Source: Iocasia fonsfrigidae (GTDB lineage Bacteria > Bacillota > Halanaerobiia > Halanaerobiales > DTU029). Taken from it: a DNA stretch of 64,000 bases. Positions 23,499-31,475 of this stretch are shown in pieces. The position numbers and the translations under genes were made by a program. The stretch covers positions 3,266,137 to 3,330,136 of the forward strand of contig NZ_CP046640.1 of assembly GCF_017751145.1 (NCBI RefSeq), in the 5' to 3' direction. The notes beneath the pieces are model-generated. The model saw only the letters and a program-made list of their open reading frames with translations. It did not search any database and was not told the DNA's origin. Each line of letters begins with the position of its first letter. Position 1 is the stretch's first letter.

Positions 23499-23921
23499 TT
23501 ATTTTACTAAAATACCCATACTCCTGGCTGTGCCCTCAACCATACTCATGGCTGCTTCAATACTACCAGCATTAAGGTCTGGCATCTTAAGTTCGGCAAT
23601 CTCCTTGACATCATCTTTGGAAATAGTAGCAACCTTGTCTGTATTTGGACGACCAGATGCACTGTCAATACCTGCTGCCTTTTTAATTAAAACAGCAGCT
23701 GGTGGTGTTTTGGTAATAAAACTAAATGATCTGTCTGCATAGACTGTAATCTCTACAGGTATAATCATCCCCGGTTGATCCGAGGTCTTTGCATTAAATG
23801 ATTTACAAAACTCCATAATATTAACACCATGTTGACCTAAAGCAGGTCCAACTGGTGGAGCAGGATTTGCTTTGCCTGCCGGGATCTGCAATTTGATTTG
23901 TCCTATAACCTTCTTGGCCAT
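23499..23921 (-). CDS. rplK: Ribosomal protein uL11
   Basis: GTPase-centre protein L11, 140 residues. The proline-rich N-terminus [31 protein letters not shown] and the C-terminal rRNA-binding domain are visible. It is encoded between nusG and rplA. Confidence 0.97.
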   Translation of the reverse strand: MAKKVIGQIKLQIPAGKANPAPPVGPALGQHGVNIMEFCKSFNAKTSDQPGMIIPVEITVYADRSFSFITKTPPAAVLIKKAAGIDSASGRPNTDKVATISKDDVKEIAELKMPDLNAGSIEAAMSMVEGTARSMGILVK

Positions 23922-23948
23922 TTTCCTCCTCCTTTCATCAGCTATCTA

Positions 23949-24476
23949 TTATGATTTTTCCATCTGCGAGAATTCTAATTCAAGAGGGGTTTCCCTACCA
24001 AACATAGAAACCAACACCTTAGCTTTTCCCTGTTGAGGGTGAACCTCCTGGACTATACCAATAAATTCTTCAAAGGGACCATCTATTACCTTTACTCTAT
24101 CACCCTCATTAAATTCAGAGGCGATTCTCTTATCACCCATACCCATACCTTTAAGGATACGGCTTGCTTCCTCCGGTTGTAATGGCAGTGGTTTAGTCCC
24201 ACTACTTACAAACCCAGTAACCCCGGGAGTATTTCTTACAACATACCATGAATCATCACTCATTATCATCTCTACCAGTACATACCCCGGAAAGATTTTC
24301 TTGTTAACCACCTTTTCTTTCCCTTTTTTGCGTTCTGTTTTTTCTTCAGTCGGCACCAGGATTCTAAAAATCCTATCCTCCATACCAGTCGTCTCTATTC
24401 TCTTTTCCAGGTTGGTCTTTACCTTATTCTCATGACCTGAATAAGTATGAACCACGTACCAATTCTTTTCTGCCAT
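23949..24476 (-). CDS. nusG: Transcription elongation/antitermination factor NusG
   Basis: NusG, 175 residues. The NGN domain starts KNWYVVHTYSGHENKVKTNLEKR and the KOW domain is at the C-terminus (FNEGDRVKVIDGPFEEFIG). It binds RNA polymerase, modulates pausing and couples transcription to the ribosome. It lies downstream of secE. Confidence 0.97.
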   Translation of the reverse strand: MAEKNWYVVHTYSGHENKVKTNLEKRIETTGMEDRIFRILVPTEEKTERKKGKEKVVNKKIFPGYVLVEMIMSDDSWYVVRNTPGVTGFVSSGTKPLPLQPEEASRILKGMGMGDKRIASEFNEGDRVKVIDGPFEEFIGIVQEVHPQQGKAKVLVSMFGRETPLELEFSQMEKS

Positions 24477-24518
24477 AATATAAGGACCCTACAGTCTGTA
24501 GAATCCCCACCTCCCTAG

Positions 24519-24719
24519 TTACATAATAAACGGGGTTATAGATTTAGTTAAAATCAAATCAACGACCCCAATAAAGGCAATCAAAGCCAGTACAGTAACT
24601 ACAACAACTACTGTATTAGATGACAATTCACTGCGATTAGGCCAGTTCACTTTTTTAAGTTCTGCTTTAACATTGCGGAAAAATCTGGCTATTTTACCAA
24701 AAAAACCTAGTTCAGCCAT
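24519..24719 (-). CDS. secE: Preprotein translocase subunit SecE
   Basis: Short single-span SecE, 66 residues. An amphipathic N-terminal helix with RFFRNVKAELKKVNWPNRSEL is followed by one membrane segment at about residues 36-58. It stabilises SecY. Its place between rpmG and nusG is conserved. Confidence 0.95.
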   Translation of the reverse strand: MAELGFFGKIARFFRNVKAELKKVNWPNRSELSSNTVVVVVTVLALIAFIGVVDLILTKSITPFIM

Positions 24720-24813
24720 TACACTTCACCCCATTAAAAAAATATATTTATCTAAACAAAAAACAGCACTATTATTATTATTGCGTTTTTTGTAAGATCT
24801 ATACAATTTCACA

Positions 24814-24963
24814 CTATTTGGTCTCCCTATGAAGGGTATGTTCTTGACAGAACTTACAATACTTCTTGGTCTCTAAACGATCTCTATGTTGTTGTTTGTT
24901 TTTGGTAGTTGTATAATTACGGTTTTTACATTCAGTACATTCCAAGGTAATTATATCTCTCAT
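24814..24963 (-). CDS. rpmG: Ribosomal protein bL33, zinc-binding
   Basis: A 49-residue protein beginning [21 protein letters not shown] (residues 9-12) and CKFC (36-39) form the zinc site, and [20 protein letters not shown] is the L33 core. The ATG at 24963 follows GGGGGTGG, and the TAG stop is at 24814-24816. It is the first gene after the promoter at 25018-25046. Confidence 0.95.
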   Translation of the reverse strand: MRDIITLECTECKNRNYTTTKNKQQHRDRLETKKYCKFCQEHTLHRETK

Positions 24964-25017
24964 TTACTGCCACCCCCTCAATATAAATGGGCCTATAATA
25001 TATCTTCAGCCTTAATT

Positions 25018-25046
25018 AACTTATCACATTATTTTCCCAATGTCAA
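25018..25046 (-). promoter_or_regulatory. Promoter of rpmG-secE-nusG-rplKA
   Basis: TTGACA (25041-25046, minus strand), a 17-bp spacer and TAAGTT (25018-25023). It lies directly after the hairpin that ends tuf copy 2 and about 55 bp upstream of rpmG. Confidence 0.7.
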
Positions 25047-25052
25047 TAATTT

Positions 25053-25086
25053 TTTAAGCATGTGCCTGAAGAAAGCACATGCTTAA
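25053..25086 (-). terminator. Hairpin after tuf copy 2
   Basis: A perfect stem TTAAGCATGTGC / GCACATGCTTAA around a 9-base loop, 40 bp after the tuf stop. On the minus strand the flank after the stem is A-rich, not U-rich, so it may end transcripts weakly or protect the 3' end. Confidence 0.5.
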
Positions 25087-25124
25087 ATTTATAACAAGCT
25101 CTTTAATTGATAAGTTTAAAGGTT

Positions 25125-26318
25125 TTACTCAATAATATCGGTTACAACACCGGCACCTACTGTATGGCCGCCTTCACGGATAGCAAACCTTAAACCCTCT
25201 TCCATAGCAATCGGGGTTATCAGTTCACCTACCATCTCTATATTATCTCCAGGCATTACCATTTCTACTCCTTCTGGTAGAGTGATTATACCAGTAACAT
25301 CTGTTGTCCTGAAGTAAAACTGTGGCCTGTATCCATTAAAGAATGGGGTGTGCCTTCCTCCCTCTTCTTTTGATAAAACATATACCTCTGCCTTGAATTT
25401 TGTATGCGGGGTTATACTTCCTGGGGCTGCTAATACCTGTCCCCGTTCAATATCTTCCCTCTTTACTCCCCTTAATAGGGCTCCTATATTATCCCCGGCT
25501 ACTGCTTCATCTAACAGTTTCCGGAACATCTCTACTCCTGTCACTACTGTCTTTTCTGTATCTTTGATCCCTATTACCTCTACTTCATCTCCTGGATGTA
25601 GGGCCCCTCTTTCCACTCTACCTGTCGCTACTGTCCCACGCCCAGTTATACTAAAGACATCTTCAACAGGCATCAGGAATGGTTTGTCTGTTTCTCTTTC
25701 TGGTTGTTCAATATAGCTGTCTACCTCATTCATCAACTCTATAATCTTGGAGCCCCATTCCCCTTCCGGGTCTCCATTTTCCAGAGCCTTTAAGGCAGAA
25801 CCTACTACTACTGGTATCTCATCACCTGGAAAGTCATATTCACTTAATAGTTCTCTAACTTCCATCTCTACTAATTCTATTAACTCTTCATCATCAACCA
25901 TATCTGCTTTGTTTAAGAATACTACTATATTTGGTACTCCTACCTGACGAGCCAGCAGAATATGCTCTCTGGTCTGGGGCATTGGTCCATCTGCTGCAGA
26001 TACTACCAGAATAGCTCCATCCATCTGGGCTGCACCTGTAATCATATTTTTTACATAGTCAGCATGTCCTGGACAGTCAACATGGGCATAATGCCTTGCT
26101 TCGGTCTCATATTCAACATGTGCTGTCGCTATGGTGATTCCTCTTTCTCTTTCTTCTGGTGCATTATCAATTGTATCAAATGCCCTTACCTCTGCTCCAC
26201 CAAAGTTAGACAGTACTGTTGTTATTGCTGCTGTTAATGTTGTCTTACCATGGTCAACATGACCTATTGTACCGATATTTACATGTGGTTTTGTCCTTTC
26301 AAACTTTTGCTTTGCCAT
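25125..26318 (-). CDS. tuf: Elongation factor Tu, copy 2
   Basis: A second complete EF-Tu gene of 397 codons. The protein is identical to copy 1, with P-loop GHVDHGKT at residues 19-26. By eye the DNA differs at about four synonymous positions (for example near 25142, 25324, 25599 and 25637). It lies between sigH and rpmG, and a TTGCAG-17 bp-TAAGTT promoter (26351-26379) may drive it alone. Confidence 0.98.
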   Translation of the reverse strand: MAKQKFERTKPHVNIGTIGHVDHGKTTLTAAITTVLSNFGGAEVRAFDTIDNAPEERERGITIATAHVEYETEARHYAHVDCPGHADYVKNMITGAAQMDGAILVVSAADGPMPQTREHILLARQVGVPNIVVFLNKADMVDDEELIELVEMEVRELLSEYDFPGDEIPVVVGSALKALENGDPEGEWGSKIIELMNEVDSYIEQPERETDKPFLMPVEDVFSITGRGTVATGRVERGALHPGDEVEVIGIKDTEKTVVTGVEMFRKLLDEAVAGDNIGALLRGVKREDIERGQVLAAPGSITPHTKFKAEVYVLSKEEGGRHTPFFNGYRPQFYFRTTDVTGIITLPEGVEMVMPGDNIEMVGELITPIAMEEGLRFAIREGGHTVGAGVVTDIIE

Positions 26319-26350
26319 TCATCTCACTCCTTAATTTTAATGTACCAAAA

Positions 26351-26379
26351 AACTTAAAGATATATCTATCTGACTGCAA
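26351..26379 (-). promoter_or_regulatory. Possible promoter of tuf copy 2
   Basis: TTGCAG (26374-26379, minus strand), 17 bp, then TAAGTT (26351-26356), about 30 bp upstream of the tuf start. The same -10 hexamer is used at the rpmG promoter. Confidence 0.5.
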
Positions 26380-26402
26380 GGGATTATGTACAGCCATTTA
26401 AC

Positions 26403-26419
26403 CACCTGACAGAGGTGGA
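26403..26419 (-). terminator. Small hairpin after sigH
   Basis: CCACCT / AGGTGG with a 5-base loop, 15 bp after the sigH stop. It lacks a good U-run, so only weak termination is likely. Confidence 0.4.
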
Positions 26420-26433
26420 TATTTCCATGTGTT

Positions 26434-27081
26434 TTAAATATTATGTTTTTCTAAAAACATTTCTAATTTCCTTTTAACCCTCTGCAGTGCATTGTCAACC
26501 GATTTGACATGCTTGTCCAGAGCATCAGCTATAGACTGATATGATTTTCCCTCCAGATACTCCTGGAGTACATCTAATTCCAGCTGACTTAACATCTCTG
26601 AAATTTGGTTTTCGATAAGATTATATGTCTCATAACTTATTATTAGTTCCTCAGGATTAGTTAATTTGCCACCTTTTAAAACATCTAACAGGGTTCGATC
26701 AGATTCTTCATCATAAATTGGTCTATTTAAAGATACATATGAATTTAAGGGTTGGTGTTTCTGCCTAGTAGCTGCTTTGATCGCTGTGATAATCTGTCTA
26801 GTAATACATAGTTCAGCAAAAGCCCTAAAAGAAGCCAACCTCTCAACTTTATAATCACGTATAGCCTTAAATAACCCAATCATACCTTCCTGAACTATAT
26901 CTTCCCTGTCAGCACCTACTAAAAAATATGACCGCGACTTAGCCAGGACAAAGTTTTTATACCTCTTTATCAAAGTCTCTTCTGCAAGTCTATCTCCATC
27001 CTGTACTAGATCAATTAGTTCTTCATCATTCATTTTGGAATAATCTTCATATTCGATTTCCTGCTGAATATTCCCCTGCAA
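26434..27081 (-). CDS. sigH: RNA polymerase sigma-H factor (Spo0H type)
   Basis: A sigma-70 family protein of 215 residues. Region 2 contains LVGADREDIVQEGMIGLFKAIRDYK (core binding and -10 recognition), and region 4 at the C-terminus is a helix-turn-helix (LEGKSYQSIADALDKHVKSVDNALQRVKRKL). In Firmicutes sigma-H controls the transition to sporulation or competence. It starts at TTG (27081), eight bases after a run of G, and lies downstream of rlmB as in Clostridia. Confidence 0.93.
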   Translation of the reverse strand: MQGNIQQEIEYEDYSKMNDEELIDLVQDGDRLAEETLIKRYKNFVLAKSRSYFLVGADREDIVQEGMIGLFKAIRDYKVERLASFRAFAELCITRQIITAIKAATRQKHQPLNSYVSLNRPIYDEESDRTLLDVLKGGKLTNPEELIISYETYNLIENQISEMLSQLELDVLQEYLEGKSYQSIADALDKHVKSVDNALQRVKRKLEMFLEKHNI

Positions 27082-27152
27082 TAAGACCCCCCCCTTACCT
27101 TATACATTAATATTATACTTATTTAAACTAACTTAGTCAAGCCATATCTTTT

Positions 27153-27890
27153 TCAAGCACGCTGACGAACTATCTCATAGATTATTATCGCTGCTGCAAC
27201 AGAGGCATTCAGTGAACCTAGTTCACCCAGCATAGGTATTTTTATCAAGAAATCACATTTTTCCCTGGTTAAACGCCTTAGACCCTGTCCTTCACTCCCT
27301 ATAACAAGGCCAATTTTCCCCTTCAAATCAGCCTGATAATGGGCCTGCTGTCCTTGCATATCTGCCCCCGCTATCCAGAGTCCCTCTTCTTTTAATCTGT
27401 CTATTGTCTGGTTAATATTGGTGACTTCAGCCAGTCTTATGTGTTCAATTGCCCCGGCAGAACTCTTAGCAACAACCGGAGTCACTCCCACTGCTCTCTT
27501 TTCCTGAAAAATAATACCATGTGCACCAGCAGCATAAGAAGTCCTGATAATAGAGCCAAAATTATGAGGGTCCTGAATCTGATCCAGGATGATAATAAAT
27601 GGCTGTTCATCCCTCTGGTAAGCATATTTTAAAATATCATCAACACTTACTAGAGTGAGTGTTTCACCTATTGCAATCACACCCTGGTGGGCATGGCTTA
27701 AAGCCAATTTATCAAGTGTATTCCTGGAAACCCTCTCAACTATAACTCCCTGACGGCGGGCCTGGGAAATAATCCAGTCTATTTTATCACCACTAATATC
27801 GTTTTTTATTAATATCCTGTCCAATTTGCGGTTCCCTTTTAAGGCTTCAATAACAGGATTCCTACCTTCTATTTTCGCCAAATCAATCAC
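27153..27890 (-). CDS. rlmB: 23S rRNA 2'-O-ribose methyltransferase RlmB (TrmH family)
   Basis: A SPOUT methyltransferase of 245 residues. The N-terminal substrate-binding domain (IEGRNPVIEALKGN...) is followed by the knotted catalytic domain with LDQIQDPHNFGSIIRTSYAAG, IGSEGQGLRRL and the final PMLGELGSLNASVAAAIIIYE. It methylates G2251 (E. coli numbering) of 23S rRNA. The start may be GTG at 27890 or TTG at 27881; the ribosome binding site does not decide. Confidence 0.9.
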   Translation of the reverse strand: MIDLAKIEGRNPVIEALKGNRKLDRILIKNDISGDKIDWIISQARRQGVIVERVSRNTLDKLALSHAHQGVIAIGETLTLVSVDDILKYAYQRDEQPFIIILDQIQDPHNFGSIIRTSYAAGAHGIIFQEKRAVGVTPVVAKSSAGAIEHIRLAEVTNINQTIDRLKEEGLWIAGADMQGQQAHYQADLKGKIGLVIGSEGQGLRRLTREKCDFLIKIPMLGELGSLNASVAAAIIIYEIVRQRA

Positions 27891-27967
27891 CTGCCTTCAA
27901 TGTCAATATCTTATACATAATACATTATACTTATTATACCAATATTATAAGTTTTTTAATGAATTAT

Positions 27968-28792
27968 TTAATTACCTGCCATTTTTTCCTTTATTAATTT
28001 GAGTGCCTCATTTTTAGTCATAATCTTCCCCCTACAGTCTTCATGCTGTAATTCATTTTCAGGACAGTACCCCAGTCTAACACAATTAGGCCCCGCATCA
28101 GCAAATAAGTCAGGGGCACTTTCTTTACATAAATTCAACATCTTTAAGGCAAGGTCTCTTATCTCCCTTTGGGCATTTTTACAACAGCGAATCCTGAACC
28201 AGTCCCGTAAGGCATGGGCATTCATACCAATTAAAGCCTTAAATTCAGTGGCCTGAGGTTTAACATATCTTAAATCTTCTTCAGGGAGCCCCTGATCCAC
28301 ACCAGTATTATACCACTCTTCTACTAGTTGAAAAATATCTTTGGAACCATACTCAAGGATTACTTCATCATTCCCAGCCGGTAAATATTCTGACAGCTTT
28401 GAGCCGTCTTTTAATTTGAATAAATTTACTGGTAATAAATTTTCTGCTGTAAAACCCTCAATATTATCTGGTATAACAATATCAAATGACCTTCTACCCG
28501 ACTTCTCTGCCCGACCAGATTTGATCATATATGATGCCAGTCTCTTCCTGACTAACTGAACCTCAGTAACACGGGCATAGCCTTCTATTCCAAAGATAAA
28601 AAAGTCAAATTCTACTGCTGCTTCATGACCACTATTAATTATCCTTTTTACAAGTTCTTTCGAGTAATCAGAAGCAATAATCTCCTTAAGTGTTCTTTCC
28701 GAACGAACAAACCTGGCCGCTATATCCGTATATACTTTACCACCACCAGCAATCAACTCAACCTTACCATCACCAACATAAGCCTTATTCAT
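27968..28792 (-). CDS. Divergent ThyX-like (flavin-dependent thymidylate synthase family) protein
   Basis: 274 residues. The ThyX fold is indicated by INSGHEAAVEF (residues 52-62), the signature region RKRLASYMIKSGR near residues 82-94 and DWFRIRCCKNAQREIRDLALKML near 196-218. The classical motif RHRxxSxNExSxR is altered: His to Lys, Asn to Met and Glu to Ile. The histidine usually found in the ETPFEH segment is Phe. The location between mrnC and rlmB is shared by many clostridial thyX genes. Whether it still makes dTMP is unclear. Confidence 0.75.
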   Translation of the reverse strand: MNKAYVGDGKVELIAGGGKVYTDIAARFVRSERTLKEIIASDYSKELVKRIINSGHEAAVEFDFFIFGIEGYARVTEVQLVRKRLASYMIKSGRAEKSGRRSFDIVIPDNIEGFTAENLLPVNLFKLKDGSKLSEYLPAGNDEVILEYGSKDIFQLVEEWYNTGVDQGLPEEDLRYVKPQATEFKALIGMNAHALRDWFRIRCCKNAQREIRDLALKMLNLCKESAPDLFADAGPNCVRLGYCPENELQHEDCRGKIMTKNEALKLIKEKMAGN

Positions 28793-28875
28793 TCCCTTCT
28801 TACCCCCTTTTAATACTGTTAATAAAGTAATATTATAATATAATTAAATACATCAGCTTTCTTAACTCAGACTAT

Positions 28876-28943
28876 TTATTACACATAGTTAATCAATAAA
28901 TTATTAACCAGACAAATATATTTGTTGGACGACTCTAGAAATT
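28876..28943. repeat. Dispersed intergenic repeat, copy 1
   Basis: The stretch 28908-28943 matches 31004-31039 at 33 of 36 positions, and weaker similarity continues upstream to about 28876 (compare 30970). The shared core contains GGACGACTCTAGAAATT. It lies between mrnC and thyX. Confidence 0.75.
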
Positions 28944-29034
28944 GGCTGTAGGCACGGACGCCGGAAGACAATTTTTCGACAGTAAGCAAAGGTAGGACAC
29001 CGCAGCACACGACAAGGAAAACAAATATATTTGT
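28912..29034. repeat. GC-rich insert bounded by ACAAATATATTTGT palindromes
   Basis: The same 14-bp palindrome occurs at 28912-28925 and 29021-29034. Between them is a segment richer in G+C than its surroundings, with GGACGCCGGAA (28956-28966) and a 25-base stretch (28992-29016) matching 62494-62518 at 19 of 25 positions. Copy 2 of the surrounding repeat (31004 onward) lacks this insert. Confidence 0.6.
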
Positions 29035-29094
29035 CGGTCTTTAAAGTTATCCATAATCTTAAAATAACATAACTTCCAAGAAAGTTCTTAACAA

Positions 29095-29484
29095 CTATTC
29101 TTCAAACAGCACCTCAACAATCTTCTCCCATATAAAATCAAGCCGTTCATAATTACCAGACAAATAATGATAACCAAATAAAGCCTCCAGCCCTGTACTC
29201 ATTCTATAATCTATCACTGATGAGTTAGCCGGTATATTACCCCCCTTATAATTCCGACCCCGACGGACGATTGACAACTCCTTTTTTGACAGACTAGCCT
29301 CCAATTTACGGAGTGCTTTAGCCTGGGCTGAAGCATTTACTATCTTAACAGTATATTGATGTAGTTCATTTAAGGAACGATACCCCTTTTTCAATAGATA
29401 ATCCCTGGCCATCACCTCATAGATACTATCACCTATATAGGCTAACAAACCTGGTGATAATAACCTTGCTTCCTGTTCTTCCAT
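29095..29484 (-). CDS. mrnC: Mini-ribonuclease III
   Basis: 129 residues, an RNase III catalytic domain without a double-stranded-RNA-binding domain. SPGLLAYIGDSIYEVMARDYLL contains the acidic catalytic residues (GDSIYE), and a second acidic/arginine stretch follows at VIDYRMSTGLEALFGYHYL. In Bacillus it matures 23S rRNA ends. The start at 29484 lies just after the cysS stop; a longer version would overlap cysS. Confidence 0.93.
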   Translation of the reverse strand: MEEQEARLLSPGLLAYIGDSIYEVMARDYLLKKGYRSLNELHQYTVKIVNASAQAKALRKLEASLSKKELSIVRRGRNYKGGNIPANSSVIDYRMSTGLEALFGYHYLSGNYERLDFIWEKIVEVLFEE

Positions 29485-29489
29485 TATCT

Positions 29490-30932
29490 TTAAACCCTCT
29501 CCCATTCCACACCTTGCGTAGTATCTTTGACAAGAAAACCCAGTTCACCCAAGCCGTCCCGTATCCTGTCAGCCAGCTGATAATCCTTCTGTTCTCTTGC
29601 CTCTTCCCTTATTTTAAGAATGAAATCCATTAAATTATTAACAGCCTCATCATTATTAAGATTCGCTTTATCATCTAAGCTAAGTCCAAGAATATCAGTA
29701 AGTTCTTTAAATACCCCATAAGCCTCCTTCAGTACAGTACAGTTTTTTTGTTGCAAGGTAAAGTCAGGACTATTTATAAAGCTATTTATATCACGAACCA
29801 GTTCATGGATAACCCCAATCGCTAAGGCTGTATTGAAATCATCATCCATGGCCTCTTCAAAATCAATACGCCTTTTTCGACATGTATCTTTAATTCCCTC
29901 AGTAGATAGATTCCCCTCTACTTCTTCCAACTGTTCATTATTAAATAGCAGGGACTCTAACTTCTGAGAAAGATTACTTAGCCTTTTAAGACCCGCTTTA
30001 GCAGTCTCCACCTCTTCTTCACTAAAATCAATCGGTGTCCGGTAATTCTTGGTCAGGAGGAAATACCGTATTTCATCTGCTTTATATTTCTCCAATAATT
30101 CCCTGGTAGTAAAAAAATTACCCAGAGATTTAGACATTTTTTCTCCCTTCAGATTTACTGGACCGTTATGGAGCCAGTATTTGGCAAATGTATGGCCAGT
30201 ACAGGCCTCAGACTGAGCAATTTCGTTTTCATGATGGGGAAAAATTAAATCACTTCCACCACCGTGAATATCAAAGCTATCTCCCAGGTATTTGGTGGCC
30301 ATAGCTGAACACTCTATATGCCAGCCAGGCCATCCCTTACCCCAGGGGCTATCCCATTCTTTCTCACCTTCGGGAGCCTTCTTCCATAAAGCAAAATCCA
30401 TCGGGTTTCTTTTCTCCTCAACTACATCAATTCGGGCACCTGCCTGCATTTCATCAAGAGACCTCCCTGATAGTTTACCATAGTCCTCAAATTTATCCAC
30501 ACTAAAATAGACATTACCATTAACTTCATAGGCATACCCCCTCTCCAGCAGGGTTGCTATCATTTTAATAATCGCATCTATATTATCAGTTGCCTTTACA
30601 TATCTGGTAGCTGGTTTAATATTTAATTCGCTAATATCTTCTAGATAAGCCCGGGCATATTTTTCTGCCAGTTCCATCATTGTCAGGCCCTCCTCTGCTG
30701 CCCGGCTTACTATTTTTTCATTTACATCAGTAAAATTCATGATATAGGTAACATCATATCCCTTATATTCCAGGTAACGTCTAATAACATCATAATTAAT
30801 TGCACTCCTGATATGACCTAGATGAGAATAATTCTGCACAGTCAAACCACAGACATACATCCCCACCTTACCCTCTTTTAACGAAATAAATTCTTCTTTT
30901 TTCCTGGTTAAAGTGTTATAAACTTTAAGCAT
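29490..30932 (-). CDS. cysS: Cysteinyl-tRNA synthetase
   Basis: Class I synthetase of 480 residues. The HIGH-type motif appears as HLGH near residue 36, the zinc-binding WHIECSAM near 207, the HHENE motif near 235, and the KMSKS loop as KMSKSLGNF near 268. It charges tRNA-Cys. It is preceded by a T-box leader whose specifier reads UGC, so expression should rise when uncharged tRNA-Cys accumulates. cysE, often placed between gltX and cysS, is absent. Confidence 0.97.
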   Translation of the reverse strand: MLKVYNTLTRKKEEFISLKEGKVGMYVCGLTVQNYSHLGHIRSAINYDVIRRYLEYKGYDVTYIMNFTDVNEKIVSRAAEEGLTMMELAEKYARAYLEDISELNIKPATRYVKATDNIDAIIKMIATLLERGYAYEVNGNVYFSVDKFEDYGKLSGRSLDEMQAGARIDVVEEKRNPMDFALWKKAPEGEKEWDSPWGKGWPGWHIECSAMATKYLGDSFDIHGGGSDLIFPHHENEIAQSEACTGHTFAKYWLHNGPVNLKGEKMSKSLGNFFTTRELLEKYKADEIRYFLLTKNYRTPIDFSEEEVETAKAGLKRLSNLSQKLESLLFNNEQLEEVEGNLSTEGIKDTCRKRRIDFEEAMDDDFNTALAIGVIHELVRDINSFINSPDFTLQQKNCTVLKEAYGVFKELTDILGLSLDDKANLNNDEAVNNLMDFILKIREEAREQKDYQLADRIRDGLGELGFLVKDTTQGVEWERV

Positions 30933-30969
30933 CAAGTTTCCCCCCTTTAATCTTTTACCTTTAACATTT

Positions 30970-31039
30970 TATTTCTTACACAAAGTTAACTAGTTTTAAT
31001 AATCCAGACAGATATTTTGGTTGGACGACTCTAGAAATT
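30970..31039. repeat. Dispersed intergenic repeat, copy 2
   Basis: Second copy of the repeat at 28876-28943, located between the T-box terminator and cysS. It continues directly into TTATCCACAATTT, as the flank of copy 1 does after its insert. A single perfect DnaA-box-like sequence, TTATCCACA, is at 31038-31046. Confidence 0.75.
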
Positions 31040-31068
31040 ATCCACAATTTAAACATAATTTCCAATAA

Positions 31069-31296
31069 AAAAGCCCACATCCCTATTACAGAGACGAAGG
31101 CCCGCGTTTCCACTCTGTTTGGCCAGGGCTTACCCCTGATACCCAACTTAATAAATAATGATAACGGCTTTCACCGTAACTCCCTACTATAATTCAGGAA
31201 TTAAACTCCAGGATGCATAAGGATATACAATCTATAGATTACTTCCAGCCTTTGATAATCCTCTCTGAGATAGAAAACTTATATCCTCTCTTCCCA
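31069..31296 (-). ncRNA. T-box riboswitch upstream of cysS
   Basis: The minus-strand RNA has the AGAGAGGAT bulge region and the apical GGCTGGAAG loop of stem I. A TGC triplet (31215-31217) within TATGCATCC is a plausible cysteine specifier. The conserved T-box sequence AGAGTGGAAACGCG is at 31103-31116. The terminator helix is made by GCCTTCGTCTCT and AGGGATGTGGGC (about 31074-31102) followed by a U-run. It lies about 135 bp upstream of cysS on the same strand. Confidence 0.88.
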
Positions 31297-31475
31297 TCAA
31301 TATTATTAATATATTTTCTTCTTATATAATAATATATACTTTTAACAGGTATTTGTAAAGTATTTTTCAGATAACAATAGTCGATAATTTCCTCTGCCCA
31401 TAAAAATAAAACTACAGGATAGATTTCTTTATATGTCTACCCTGCAGCATTTAATTTGCCTTTCTAAAGTTTAAA

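Noticed and set aside
31038-31046. A perfect DnaA box TTATCCACA
   Set aside because: It is a single box inside a dispersed repeat, with no cluster and no dnaA or dnaN nearby, so no origin is called.
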